From Bacteroidetes bacterium QH_1_64_81 (lineage in GTDB: Bacteria > Bacteroidota > Rhodothermia > Rhodothermales > Salinibacteraceae), in contig PXSX01000145.1 in assembly GCA_003022655.1 (NCBI GenBank), positions 1-33,844 of the forward strand: a DNA stretch of 33,844 nucleotides, read 5' to 3'. Each line of letters opens with the position of its first letter. The first letter of the stretch is position 1. Below, piece by piece: positions 8,012 through 16,829 of the stretch. Both the position numbers and the translations under genes were made by a program. The notes under the pieces were generated by a model. It was not told the DNA's origin. It saw only the letters and a program-made list of their open reading frames with translations, and searched no databases.

Positions 8012-8749
8012 TTACAGCCAGCCGCTGAGCTTCGCGGCGAGATACCCGCCCGCGGCCAGGCCGGCAGCGGTAAGGATGGAGTGGCGGAGGCCCGAACTTT
8101 CGTCCTCTGCGGAAAGCGTCTCGGTCACAGATTCGGCTTGTTCTTCTACGACCTCTTCGGCCTCCTGCGCAAGCGTCTCGCCCAGCTCGCGGACCTCCTT
8201 GGAGGTCTCTTCGGTGGCTTGGCGAAGCGTGTCGCCCGCCTCGGTCCCGACCCGCTGAGCACGCTCGGCGGCGCGGCGGAGCAGTTCCCGGGCGCCTTTC
8301 CGAACCTCTTCGCCCTGTTCCTCCGCCTGCTCTGCCAGGTGCTGACCCGTCTTCTGGGCACGCTGGCGGGCCTGTTGGCCGGAGCGGGCCGCCCGATCAG
8401 AAAGATCTCGCCCCACGTCGGACGCCGCCTGGCGGGCCTCCTCGGCCAGGCCCCGCAGCCGTCGCTGGGCCTGCTCGGAGAGCGTGGGCGGAGGGGTCCG
8501 TGTGGCCACGGCGATGCCGTACCCAGCAGCCCCTCCCAAAAGCCCGGAGAGAACAACTGCCTGTGCGGGGTGTCGCTGCACCCAGTTCTTGGCCTGCAGC
8601 TTGGCTTGTCGGGCCTTCAACCGGGTCACCTCCGCCCGAAGTTCGCCCAACAATTCTTGCAGTTCCTCCAGGGACTCCTCCCCTGTAAGTTCGTTCGAAT
8701 GAGATACCGACGTTGAAGGGTCGTTATTGGTGGATGGATCTTTACTCAT
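8012..8749 (-). CDS. DUF883/YqjD-like anchored coiled-coil protein
   Basis: 245 residues from the ATG at 8749; an upstream ATG adds only unlikely residues. It begins with a hydrophilic stretch and a helix (LEELQELLGELRAEVTRLKA). Then comes NWVQRHPAQAVVLSGLLGGAAGYGIAV, the pattern of the membrane-association segment of DUF883 (ElaB/YqjD) proteins. A long Ala/Glu/Arg/Gln-rich helix follows (about residues 90-210) with heptad-like spacing resembling LEA or apolipoprotein helices, and the protein ends in a second hydrophobic segment (SILTAAGLAAGGYLAAKLSGWL). E. coli YqjD binds ribosomes at the inner membrane in stationary phase; that role is only a family-level hint here. The gene 115 bases upstream encodes a shorter protein with a similar WVQRH segment. 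Confidence 0.7.
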   Translation of the reverse strand: MSKDPSTNNDPSTSVSHSNELTGEESLEELQELLGELRAEVTRLKARQAKLQAKNWVQRHPAQAVVLSGLLGGAAGYGIAVATRTPPPTLSEQAQRRLRGLAEEARQAASDVGRDLSDRAARSGQQARQRAQKTGQHLAEQAEEQGEEVRKGARELLRRAAERAQRVGTEAGDTLRQATEETSKEVRELGETLAQEAEEVVEEQAESVTETLSAEDESSGLRHSILTAAGLAAGGYLAAKLSGWL

Positions 8750-8863
8750 AGCAGGAAGCGATGTGCATGGAAAAGAATGAGTGAAAGGAATTGGTCCGTG
8801 AACCATGGCGGTCTTCGAGCAGGGATCCGCAGCAGAGACCCTCTGTCTATCCGTCGCTGTCTT

Positions 8864-9094
8864 CTATTCGCGGAGCATGGCTCCGACGAACACCCCAATT
8901 GCGAACGAGCCGAGCATGGAGGCCTTCCGGTGCCTCTGCACCCAGAGGCGGGCCATGTCGAGGGCAAACGAAGGCGATGAGTCATCGGCCAGGGGATCGT
9001 CCTCTGCTGCCTCCCACGGCGGAGCGTCGGGTCCCGCGACGGAGGACGAGGCGTCAGAAAAGGGCTCGTTAGGGTCGGAGAAAGCGTCGGCCAT
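8864..9094 (-). CDS. Small acidic protein with a C-terminal membrane segment
   Basis: 76 residues: an acidic, proline- and serine-rich N-terminal half with many D and E, then LDMARLWVQRHRKASMLGSF running into AIGVFVGAMLRE, one hydrophobic segment at the very C-terminus. The WVQRH plus hydrophobic arrangement is like the middle of the DUF883-like neighbour downstream, so the two may be distant paralogues or partners at the membrane. They lie on the same strand 115 bases apart and could form an operon. No enzyme motif is visible. Composition and context make it a real gene rather than a chance frame. Confidence 0.65.
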   Translation of the reverse strand: MADAFSDPNEPFSDASSSVAGPDAPPWEAAEDDPLADDSSPSFALDMARLWVQRHRKASMLGSFAIGVFVGAMLRE

Positions 9095-9300
9095 GGTGGA
9101 TAGAACCGTAGGAGTGAACGAAGCTGGACGCGGTGCAGATCAAAGTGGAGCACAGGGCACAGTCGTCACCCGCCGGACATCGGCGACTTCTGGATGCAGG
9201 TCCTCTGGGCGGTCGAACCGCCCGGGATGTGCGCCGTAGAAGAGAGGCGCATAGTAGAGAAATGTTGTTCTCAAATCTCTGTCCGGCCCGTCCGTTGGTT

Positions 9301-12300
9301 ATGATTCTCACTCCCCCGAAGATGGTTCCCCACTGGCGGCAATTTCTTCTTGTTTGCGCGTTTTTGGGGATCGGCCTTTCCCCTGCCCAGGCCCAGCGGG
9401 AGGCCCCGCGTCCGGAGCGGGCGTTCGCCTCGGCGGTTCAGTTGTACGAACAACAGCTCTACCCGGACGCGGCCACGGCCCTGTCCACGTTCCGCACCGC
9501 CCATGCCTCGCACGCCGTGGTGCCCCAGACGCTGTACCTGGAGGCCCGCGCCGCACTCGCCGAAGGAGACGACGCCCAAACGCGGCGCCTGCTGGACCGC
9601 CTTCAGCAACAATACCCGTCTCATCCGCGCGCTCAGGCCGCCAAGCTGGGGCTCGCCCAGTATTATCTGGACCAGGGAAATCCCCAGAAGGCAACACGAC
9701 AGCTTCAGACCATCGCGTCTGCCCCGAATAGCCCGACCGAAGGCGCGCGGGCTCTCTACCTTCTGGGTCGGACCGAACAGGAGCGCGGCAACCTGGACAC
9801 CGCGCTCCCCTACTTCAAGCAAGTCTACACGCGCTATCCCGACGCCGACCTGGCCCCAGCTGCCCTTTATGCCCGCGGTGTCACTCAGGTCCGCCAGGAG
9901 CGGTACGACACCGCCACGGCCTCTTTCGAACGCCTGGGGGACGAGTACTCGGACTCGCCCTTCGCCCAAAACCTCGGAACCCTCCTGGGCGAGGTGTACT
10001 ACCGCGTCGGCCAGTACGAAAACGTAGTGACAGAGCTCCAGCGTCGCCTCCCGGACTTGGCCGGCACGGAGCGGACGCGGGCGCTGTTCTTGCTCGGGGA
10101 GGCGTATCGGCAGCTGAACCGGGGGGAGAGTGCGGTCACTCAGTACCGGCAAATTCTGGACGAGGCTCCCAACAGCTCGTACGCAACGCCGGCCCGGTAT
10201 GGCCTCGCCTGGCAGCATTACGCCGCCGGTCGGCACGAGGCCGCAGCGGACACCTTCGCGAAGGTTCGGGGGACGGGGGGGACGCTCGCCACGCAAGCGA
10301 CGTACTACGAGGCCGTGAACCGGGCCCTCCTCGGCGCACAGGACCAGGCCCTTCGACTGTACCGGACGTATTTGCAGAACGGGGAGGACGACCGCCGGAC
10401 CGCTGAGGCCCGGTATGAGGTTGGGCTGCTCCTCTACCAGCAGGAAAAGTACGTCGATGCCGCCTCCACCTTCCAGGCGCTCACGCAGAGCGTTCTATCC
10501 GGGGAGCGTCTTGGGGACGTGTACTACTGGCTCGGCAACGCCTTCCTGGCCCGTGACGAGTTGGACCATGCGCTGGACGCGTACACCCAGTCCCGACAGC
10601 TGTCGGGAGCGGCGTCCGAGTCGGTCACCCTGGAGGCGCAGTTTCAGAAAGCCTGGACGCTATACCAGAATGGGCGATATGGCGAGGCGGGATCCCTTTT
10701 TCGCTCGCTCGCCGAGGACCATCCGGAGACCGACCGGGGACAGGACGCCCTCTTTTGGGGCGCCGATGCTTTGTACCAGCAGGAGCAATACGGACGTGCA
10801 CGGACGCTCTTCCGGCGCTACCTCGATTCCGATCCCGATCCTGCCCGGCGCGTAGGAGCCCAGTACGCCCTGGCCTGGACCCACTTCAAGCAACGTCGCT
10901 TCGAGCCGGCGGCCCGGCTGTTTCGGCAGGTGGCGCAGGCCGGCAGCGAGCTTTCGGACACCGAGATTCCCTACCGCCAGGACGCGCAGCTCCGTCTGGC
11001 GGACTGCTACTTTGCCCTGAAACGCTACGACGACGCGATTGCGGCTTACGATCAGGTGAGCGGCGACGGGACCGATTACGCCCTGTACCAGGCCGGCAAG
11101 GCCCTCTACTTCGCCGACCGACCGGCCGACGCCCTCGACCGTCTTCGACGATTCGCGGAGCGTGCGTCCAACAGTCCGCTGCGACCCGACGCCCTCTACC
11201 GCATCGGAGACATCCACTTTCAGCAACAGGACTACGAGGCCGCGCGGGACGCCTTTCGTCGTTTGCTGGAGGAGCATCCTGAGGATGAGCGCGCCCCGGA
11301 GGCCCAGTACGCCATCGGGGACACTTACTACAACGCGGGCCAGATGGAGCAGGCCGTGCAGGCCTACCGGGCCGTCCTGAAAACCTACCCCGAGAGCGCG
11401 ACTGCCAGCGAGGCGGCCTCGAGTCTCTTTTTTGCCCTCAATGCGGCGGGTCAGCAGGACCGGGCGGAGGACCTGATTGCTTCGATCGACGAGAACACTC
11501 CGGAGGTCAATCTCACCGACCGGCTTCGGTACCACCGGGCCCGGGCTGCCTATCAGCGGGGCGAGTCGAAGCGCGCGCTGGAGCTGTTACAGTCCTTCGT
11601 TCGAACGGCGTCCGCCTCGTCCCTCGTCCCGGAGGCCTACTACTACCTCGGGCTTCTTCACGCCGACCTCGAACAGTTTGCGGAGGCCAAAAACTATCTT
11701 CAGCAGCTCACCGACCAGTATCCCGAAAGCGACAATGTGGCCGAAGCAAATCTCCGGCTGGGCGAGATCCATCTGGACCAGGGAAACGACCAGAAGGCCG
11801 TCAACGCCTACCGCGCTGCCGCGGAGAACGAACAGATCCCCGATGAGCTTCGGGCGCAGGCGCGGTACGGTCAGAGCACAGCTCTCCTACAGCTCGGGCG
11901 CACGGCGGACGCCGAGGCGCTGCTTTCCCAGATTGTGGAGTCCGAGGGCCGCGGCCCCCTCCAAGATGCGGCCCGTCTCGGGCTTGGACGCGTTCGCGAA
12001 AAGCAGGGTCGGGCGGACGACGCCTTGGCGCTCTACCGGCGCGTGATCAAGTCGTCGGAGAGCGAAACCGGGGCCGAGGCGCTCTATCGACTCGGGCAGC
12101 AGCTCCGGACACAAGGCCGCACGAAGGCGGCCCTCCGCGAGCTGGAGCGCATGCCCTCTCTCTTCACGGGCTATCCGGAGTGGGAGGCCCGGGCCCTGCT
12201 CGAACAGGCCCGTACCTACCGCGATCGCGGGGAGACGGGACAGGCCGTTCAGCTGTACGACCAGGTAGCGGAGCGCTTCTCGGGCACGCCGTTTGCAAAA

Positions 12301-12342
12301 ACGGCCCGGGAAGAGAAGCAGTCGCTGGAGTCGACGTCCTGA
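9301..12342 (+). CDS. Large secreted tetratricopeptide-repeat protein
   Basis: 1013 residues from the ATG at 9301; the ATG at 9322 (MVPHWRQFLLVCAFLGIGLS) is equally plausible. Both give a Sec signal peptide ending near AQAQ. The rest is almost entirely TPR-like helix pairs, with recurring patterns such as ALYLLGRTEQERGNLDTALPY, AQYAIGDTYYNAGQMEQAV and EAYYYLGLLHADLEQFAEA about every 34-40 residues. BamD and CpoB/YbgF proteins use similar repeats in the periplasm, but this one is far longer; long TPR proteins of this kind are common in Bacteroidota. It probably acts as a periplasmic scaffold. The beta-barrel gene follows after 101 bases, then HU, HU-SPOR, ExbB and ExbD, suggesting one envelope module. 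No lipobox cysteine is seen. Confidence 0.85.
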   Translation: MILTPPKMVPHWRQFLLVCAFLGIGLSPAQAQREAPRPERAFASAVQLYEQQLYPDAATALSTFRTAHASHAVVPQTLYLEARAALAEGDDAQTRRLLDRLQQQYPSHPRAQAAKLGLAQYYLDQGNPQKATRQLQTIASAPNSPTEGARALYLLGRTEQERGNLDTALPYFKQVYTRYPDADLAPAALYARGVTQVRQERYDTATASFERLGDEYSDSPFAQNLGTLLGEVYYRVGQYENVVTELQRRLPDLAGTERTRALFLLGEAYRQLNRGESAVTQYRQILDEAPNSSYATPARYGLAWQHYAAGRHEAAADTFAKVRGTGGTLATQATYYEAVNRALLGAQDQALRLYRTYLQNGEDDRRTAEARYEVGLLLYQQEKYVDAASTFQALTQSVLSGERLGDVYYWLGNAFLARDELDHALDAYTQSRQLSGAASESVTLEAQFQKAWTLYQNGRYGEAGSLFRSLAEDHPETDRGQDALFWGADALYQQEQYGRARTLFRRYLDSDPDPARRVGAQYALAWTHFKQRRFEPAARLFRQVAQAGSELSDTEIPYRQDAQLRLADCYFALKRYDDAIAAYDQVSGDGTDYALYQAGKALYFADRPADALDRLRRFAERASNSPLRPDALYRIGDIHFQQQDYEAARDAFRRLLEEHPEDERAPEAQYAIGDTYYNAGQMEQAVQAYRAVLKTYPESATASEAASSLFFALNAAGQQDRAEDLIASIDENTPEVNLTDRLRYHRARAAYQRGESKRALELLQSFVRTASASSLVPEAYYYLGLLHADLEQFAEAKNYLQQLTDQYPESDNVAEANLRLGEIHLDQGNDQKAVNAYRAAAENEQIPDELRAQARYGQSTALLQLGRTADAEALLSQIVESEGRGPLQDAARLGLGRVREKQGRADDALALYRRVIKSSESETGAEALYRLGQQLRTQGRTKAALRELERMPSLFTGYPEWEARALLEQARTYRDRGETGQAVQLYDQVAERFSGTPFAKTAREEKQSLESTS

Positions 12343-12443
12343 TTGCAGTCCTCGAAACCGATTCGCCCTTCGTCCCGAGACAGAACATGACAGCGCACGA
12401 CACCAGTCCCCGGACGTCTTTTTTGAACCACGGCCTCTCTTCC

Positions 12444-14150
12444 ATGCCCCTGCGTCTCTCTGCGATCCCTCTGCTCGTTGCCATCTTCCTCGTCGTTCCT
12501 CCAGCCTCCGGGCAGCAGGCCGACACCACCCAGCTGCCCGAAATTGCCCCGCGGGAGATCGAAATCCGGGGCGAGCGCCAGATCGCCCTCCCCTCGCTGG
12601 AGCGGCAGCCGCTGACCGGGTTCGCGTCGCCGCCGCAGGTGCCCGCCGTCCCGCCCGACCATGAGCCCTACGTGGGCTCGTACACGTACCCGCTCGGCAA
12701 TCTGCCCGAGAGTCTCCCCGTTCCCGAAACAGTGTCGGCGCCGATGGAGCCGACCGCCGAGCCGGCACGAGGATTCTTGGAGGGGGGAAGTGGACGGTAC
12801 TTCAGCCGCTTTTTCGAAGGACGGATGAGCCTTCCGCTGTCGGGAACGGAGCGACTGTCCCTCCACGGCCAGTACGACGGGACGGAGGCGGATCCGGACG
12901 ATGACGTGGCCGAGGCCCGCCTGCGGCTCGAAAGCACCCGCAGCGCAGTGCGGCTCGACGCGGAGGCCCGCGGCACGGTGCAGCGCTACGCCCTCTTCGG
13001 CGCAACACCGACCCCGGATACGCTCTCTGAGGTCCCCAACCGAGAGGGCTATACGGCCGGCGGATCTCTTCGTCTTCGAAGCACAAACGGGTCCACTCCG
13101 CTCCGTGGCGAAATGCGGTTCGACCGCACGCAGTATACCTCCGGGCTCGACGCCGAAGAGGACGGACGCGTCTTTACCCAGCAACAGCTCGGGCTTCAGG
13201 GAACTGCCGGGATTCCGATCCCGTACCGCCCGACCTTTGACGCTCGCTATCAGCGATCGTGGCTCGGCGGGGACCCGGAGGACGACACCGCCTTTGACCT
13301 GGAGGGCAGCGGGACAGTGTCGTTTCTCCCCACCGCCTCGACGTCCGTAGAGGTGGGCGCGACGGTCCTCGCCTACGACACGCCGAGCCAGCCGACGGAT
13401 CCCGATCTCGGGTCCGTTGAGGCAACCTTCATTGCGCCCTTCTTCGACGCGGAGTGGCGCATCGCCGAGAGGACCCGTCTCCACCTCCGCAATCAGCCCC
13501 GGCTCGGAGACACCGCCCTCAACCAGCTTTACGCGACGAATCCCTACGCCCGGCACGCCCCGTCTCTCCGTCCCACACTCGAAACGACCAACGCCGAGCT
13601 CGGCGTGACGCTCACCCGCGGCCCGGTGCGACTCATCGCGGGGGCCGGATACCGCTACGCCCCCACCTACCGCTTCTTCAGCCTCACCCCTGACGACGGA
13701 CAGGGCGATTATGAAAACCTGTACCGGGTGAGCTACGACGGCGCCCAGATCCTTCAGGGCCGCGGCGAGGTGGCCCTCCAGGGCATCGACGGGGTTCAGG
13801 CGTCGCTCGGACTTTCGGTTCGCGACGGCACCCTGGAGTCGCGGGACGCGGACATTCCCAACTTCGCCCCGGTCACGGTGGACGCCATGGTGTCTCTGTT
13901 CTTTGCCGGCGGCGACGGCTTCATCACGGCTCAGGGCCGCTTCGAGAGTTCCCGGGACGCCAGCACCGCCCCACAAGCCCTCCAAGCCGATCCGTACCTT
14001 TCCGTAGACCTCGAAGGGTCCTACGCGGTAAGCTCACGCATGGAGATTGTAGCCAAGGCTGAACACCTGTCGTGGGAGGCCCCGACGCGGTGGGCTGCCT
14101 ATCCACGCCCCCCCGCCCAGGTCTCTGCGGGGCTGCGCCTTACGTGGTGA
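12444..14150 (+). CDS. Outer-membrane beta-barrel protein
   Basis: 568 residues from the ATG at 12444; MPLRLSAIPLLVAIFLVVPP followed by ASGQQ is a clear signal peptide. An ATG at 12387 would add an unlikely N-terminal extension. The mature start (PEIAPREIEIRGERQIALP) is followed by a proline-rich stretch and then alternating polar and hydrophobic strands rich in Tyr, Arg, Thr and Gly (LRLESTRSAVRLDAEARGTV, SVEVGATVLAYDT, GVTLTRGPVRLIAGAGYRYA). It ends in AGLRLTW, a C-terminal aromatic residue typical of the outer-membrane assembly signal. I see no TonB box or plug domain with certainty. The context next to a TPR protein and ExbB/ExbD suggests a shared role in the outer membrane. The exact function is unknown. 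Confidence 0.78.
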   Translation: MPLRLSAIPLLVAIFLVVPPASGQQADTTQLPEIAPREIEIRGERQIALPSLERQPLTGFASPPQVPAVPPDHEPYVGSYTYPLGNLPESLPVPETVSAPMEPTAEPARGFLEGGSGRYFSRFFEGRMSLPLSGTERLSLHGQYDGTEADPDDDVAEARLRLESTRSAVRLDAEARGTVQRYALFGATPTPDTLSEVPNREGYTAGGSLRLRSTNGSTPLRGEMRFDRTQYTSGLDAEEDGRVFTQQQLGLQGTAGIPIPYRPTFDARYQRSWLGGDPEDDTAFDLEGSGTVSFLPTASTSVEVGATVLAYDTPSQPTDPDLGSVEATFIAPFFDAEWRIAERTRLHLRNQPRLGDTALNQLYATNPYARHAPSLRPTLETTNAELGVTLTRGPVRLIAGAGYRYAPTYRFFSLTPDDGQGDYENLYRVSYDGAQILQGRGEVALQGIDGVQASLGLSVRDGTLESRDADIPNFAPVTVDAMVSLFFAGGDGFITAQGRFESSRDASTAPQALQADPYLSVDLEGSYAVSSRMEIVAKAEHLSWEAPTRWAAYPRPPAQVSAGLRLTW

Positions 14151-14210
14151 CTGCTCCCGGCAGGAACTGGGACGTGGAGTCCCCATGAGATCGGTCCGCG
14201 GGACTTTATC

Positions 14211-14234
14211 TTGGATTCTGCGATCGTATCTTTA
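14211..14234 (+). promoter_or_regulatory. Possible promoter of the HU/HU-SPOR/ExbBD genes
   Basis: TATCTTTA at 14227-14234 matches seven of eight positions of the Bacteroidota -7 element TAnnTTTG. A TTGG lies at 14211, closer than the usual spacing of about 20 bases. It is 60 bases before the HU start at 14294, in the only AT-richer stretch of this spacer. Weak call. Confidence 0.3.
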
Positions 14235-14293
14235 GAACACAATCCTAAAACGCCGTCCCTCTTTTCCTTCCACGCACCTCCACCCATAGATCG

Positions 14294-14497
14294 ATGAGCT
14301 CCCCTTCCGCCGAAGACGTGATCGACACCTTTGTCGACATCATCCGCGACCAATTGGAGGAGGGAAACGCCGTGGAGGTATCGTCCCTCGGCACCTTCGC
14401 CGTGGAGCATCGCCCGAGCGAACCGACGGAGGACGAGGGCCCCCGCCGTCTCACGCCGCCCCGGAACGTAGTGGTCTTCGATCCCGAACAGAAGTGA
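14294..14497 (+). CDS. HU-family DNA-binding protein (short form)
   Basis: 67 residues that fit the N-terminal helical part and arm base of an HU/IHF protein: AEDVIDTFVDIIRDQLEEGN (helices), AVEVSSLGTFAVEHRP (the conserved GTF turn), then PRRLTPPRNVVVFDPEQK, which corresponds to the ends of the DNA-binding arms and the strand after them. Normal HU is about 90 residues, so the arm is shortened. Many Bacteroidota carry such small HU-like proteins. Its TGA overlaps a possible GTG start of the following gene, which also begins with an HU-like domain, so the two are probably translationally coupled and may form a heterodimer. Whether it binds DNA is not shown. Confidence 0.8.
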   Translation: MSSPSAEDVIDTFVDIIRDQLEEGNAVEVSSLGTFAVEHRPSEPTEDEGPRRLTPPRNVVVFDPEQK

Positions 14498-14520
14498 GCC
14501 TTCACCCGTCGCTTAGCCCC

Positions 14521-15411
14521 ATGCCTGTGTCCATTGCGCCCCTCCTTGCGGATCGGCTCGACATCTCGGAAGAACGAGCCCGCTCGCTGCTGCAGACGAT
14601 GCTTCAAGAGCTTCGGCGCCGAGCCGAGTCGGAGGGCGTGCGGCTCCCGGAACTTGGCATCTTCCGTGAAGAAGGCGACACCCTCACCTTTGTGCCGAGC
14701 CCCTCCCTGCGGCGGCGGGTCAACCTGCAGTACGAGGGCCTCACGACCGAGGAGCTCTCCGCGCCCTCCGAGCCTCCGTCGCTAGCGGTTCCTGAGCTGG
14801 ACGTGGAGGAGGAGCCGTCTGGCGACGGCCCCGACGACGTCCCGACGCCGACGCCCGTTGAAGTTGGGGACGATGCGAGGTCAGAGCAAGAGCCGGTTCC
14901 GTCCTCAGAGCCCCCCCCTTCCTCGCAAGGCCGCACGATCGACTCGTTCTCCATCATCGGCCTGGTCCTGGCGTTTCTCTTCCTTCTGGGCGCAGGGTGG
15001 TTCGTGCTCGACCGGACGAATGTGCTGGCCCCCGGTCCGGACCCCGGCTCCGACCTGACGGCCGAGCAGACCTCTCCCCCTCCGGATACGGGATCCCCGT
15101 CGGACACAGCCAGTTCTGAACGACCCGAACCGGACGCCGAGGAGACGAGCGATTCAGACGTCACTGTGCCCCCCGTAAAGGACTGGGCCATCGTGGTCGC
15201 GTCCCGATCGTCTCGTGCTGCAGCCGAAGCCGCGGCCGAGGAATACCGGACCCGCTTCGACTCCGTATCCGTCGTCGAAGGGACGGTGAACGGCCAAGCC
15301 TGGCATCGCGTGGTGATTGGATGGTACGCCTCCGGGGCGGCCGCCAAGCGCGCCCTTGACGAACAGGCCTCCGCCCTTCCCCCAGGGGCCTGGATCCATC
15401 GCCTTCGCTAG
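14521..15411 (+). CDS. Membrane-anchored HU-SPOR domain protein
   Basis: 296 residues from the ATG at 14521; a GTG at 14494 overlapping the previous stop would add nine. Residues 1-80 look like an HU/CCDC81-type domain (IAPLLADRLDISEERARSLL, LPELGIFREEGDTLTF). Residues 80-143 are an acidic Pro/Ser/Glu linker. Residues about 145-163 (IIGLVLAFLFLLGAGWFVL) form one transmembrane helix. A second acidic linker leads to a C-terminal SPOR domain (218-296: DWAIVVASRSSRAAAEAAAE, ending GAWIHRLR), which binds denuded glycan strands at the division septum. Topology would place the HU part in the cytoplasm and SPOR in the periplasm. HU-SPOR combinations have been described in Bacteroidota. The neighbours HU and ExbB suggest an envelope or division role. 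Confidence 0.82.
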   Translation: MPVSIAPLLADRLDISEERARSLLQTMLQELRRRAESEGVRLPELGIFREEGDTLTFVPSPSLRRRVNLQYEGLTTEELSAPSEPPSLAVPELDVEEEPSGDGPDDVPTPTPVEVGDDARSEQEPVPSSEPPPSSQGRTIDSFSIIGLVLAFLFLLGAGWFVLDRTNVLAPGPDPGSDLTAEQTSPPPDTGSPSDTASSERPEPDAEETSDSDVTVPPVKDWAIVVASRSSRAAAEAAAEEYRTRFDSVSVVEGTVNGQAWHRVVIGWYASGAAAKRALDEQASALPPGAWIHRLR

Positions 15412-15441
15412 CATTTCCCAAACCCAACCTGTACCACCTCT

Positions 15442-16179
15442 GTGCTTTCGTTTCTCCTTACGGCCGCGACGTTTTTCCCTCAGCAAGTAGACACCGCCGC
15501 CGCCGACACCACCCAGGCCGCGTCGGGCCAAGCCTCGTCTCTGCTCGATATTCTGGTGCTGGGGGGCTGGGTGATGATTCCCCTGGTTCTGCTCTCCCTG
15601 CTCACCATTTATCTCCTGATCGAACGGCTCATCACCATTCGCCAGGCCGACTCCGACCCGCAGGCCATCACGGATCGCGTCCGGGAGTACGTGCGAAACG
15701 GCAACGTCGACGCGGCCATCCAGTACTGCGAGCAGGAAGACGTGCCCATCACCCGCATCCTGAAGCAAGGTCTCGAACGGCTGGGACGGCCCATCTCGGA
15801 GATTCAGGACGCCGTCCAGGCCGCTGGGAAACACGAGACGTTCGACCTGGAGAAGCGCACCAATCTTTTGGCGAGTATCGCCGGCATCGCCCCAATGCTC
15901 GGGTTCTTCGGCACGGTGGTCGGTATGATCAGGGCCTTTCAGCAGATTCAGAACCTGCAGGGGAACGTGAATCCGTCTGTGCTGGCTGGGGGCATCTGGG
16001 AAGCTCTCGTGACCACTGCGGCGGGCCTGCTCGTCGGCATCCTGGCGCTCTTTTCGTACAATTACCTCATCGGCCGCATCCGGCGCCTCTCAAACGACAT
16101 GGAGCGTTCCGCCACCGACTTCATCGACCTGTTGCAGGAACCGGTCCCGCCTGAGCGGTCCGAAGAACTGCCCTCGTAG
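15442..16179 (+). CDS. exbB: MotA/TolQ/ExbB proton-channel family protein
   Basis: 245 residues beginning at a GTG 30 bases after the HU-SPOR stop. An N-terminal hydrophobic stretch is followed by TM1 (VLGGWVMIPLVLLSLLTIYL), a cytoplasmic domain (about residues 60-135), TM2 (LLASIAGIAPMLGFFGTVVG) and TM3 (IWEALVTTAAGLLVGILALF). The GxxGTVxGM and ALxTTAAGL motifs are typical of ExbB/TolQ, which with ExbD/TolR use the proton motive force to energise outer-membrane processes. TolQ and ExbB cannot be told apart with certainty from sequence alone. ExbD follows 70 bases downstream. No TonB gene is seen in the window, so the energised partner is unknown; the HU-SPOR and TPR proteins upstream are candidates. 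Confidence 0.9.
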   Translation: MLSFLLTAATFFPQQVDTAAADTTQAASGQASSLLDILVLGGWVMIPLVLLSLLTIYLLIERLITIRQADSDPQAITDRVREYVRNGNVDAAIQYCEQEDVPITRILKQGLERLGRPISEIQDAVQAAGKHETFDLEKRTNLLASIAGIAPMLGFFGTVVGMIRAFQQIQNLQGNVNPSVLAGGIWEALVTTAAGLLVGILALFSYNYLIGRIRRLSNDMERSATDFIDLLQEPVPPERSEELPS

Positions 16180-16249
16180 CGGTCCCTCGTTTCCGTGCTC
16201 CCCCTCGCCCCGCACGCTCCCCCCTCACGCCCCTACGCTTTCCCCCGCC

Positions 16250-16657
16250 ATGCCGCTTGACTTTTCCCCGTCCCGCGAACCGGAGACCACCTTTAGCCTC
16301 GCGGGCATGACGGACGTCGTGCTCCTGCTCCTCATCTTCTTCCTGCTCACCTCCAGCTTCATTCCTCAGATGGGCATTCAGGTGAACCTGCCGCAGGTCG
16401 ACAGCTCATCCCCGGTCTCCGAACAGTCCATCACGGTGTCGCTCACGAAGGACGGGAGCTATTACGTCGCCGAGTCGCCGGTGCCAAAGGCGCGCCTGGT
16501 CAGCGAACTTCGGTCGACCCGCACGGACCAGCAGTTTTTGATTGTGCGGGCGGACCAGGAGGCGAGCATCGGCCAGTTTGCGGCGGTGGCCTCGGCGGCC
16601 CAGGCCCTCAACATGCGGGTACTGGTGGCCACCGAGCGAGCTGGGCCGTCGCGGTAG
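16250..16657 (+). CDS. exbD: ExbD/TolR-family biopolymer transport protein
   Basis: 135 residues: a short cytoplasmic N-terminus, one transmembrane helix near residues 20-42 with the conserved Asp (MTDVVLLLLIFFLLTSSFI), then a periplasmic domain (VNLPQVDSS, ITVSLTKDGSYYV, QQFLIVRADQEASIGQFAAV). This is the standard ExbD/TolR length and fold, working with ExbB at 15442 as a proton-driven stator. The leader between the two genes (16180-16249) is about four fifths pyrimidine and has no Shine-Dalgarno sequence. It seems to be the last gene of the envelope module; a 451-base spacer follows. Confidence 0.9.
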   Translation: MPLDFSPSREPETTFSLAGMTDVVLLLLIFFLLTSSFIPQMGIQVNLPQVDSSSPVSEQSITVSLTKDGSYYVAESPVPKARLVSELRSTRTDQQFLIVRADQEASIGQFAAVASAAQALNMRVLVATERAGPSR

Positions 16658-16829
16658 AGAGGCTGAGACGTTTTCCGTCCCAGGCGATCGGCGGCCCCGG
16701 GTGAACACAGAATTCAGTCCAGCACGGACCTTCGCCCGGAGTTTTCACGGGACGCTACTGCGGCGTCAGTGGCGGCCCCATCTGTTCATGTTTTCTCCTC
16801 GACGATGCGGGGGTCGCCTGCAGTGCGCA

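Noticed and set aside
12249..13985. Minus-strand open frame of 578 codons opposite the beta-barrel gene
   Set aside because: The plus-strand gene has a signal peptide and barrel features. The antisense product is Arg/Gly/His-rich without structure.
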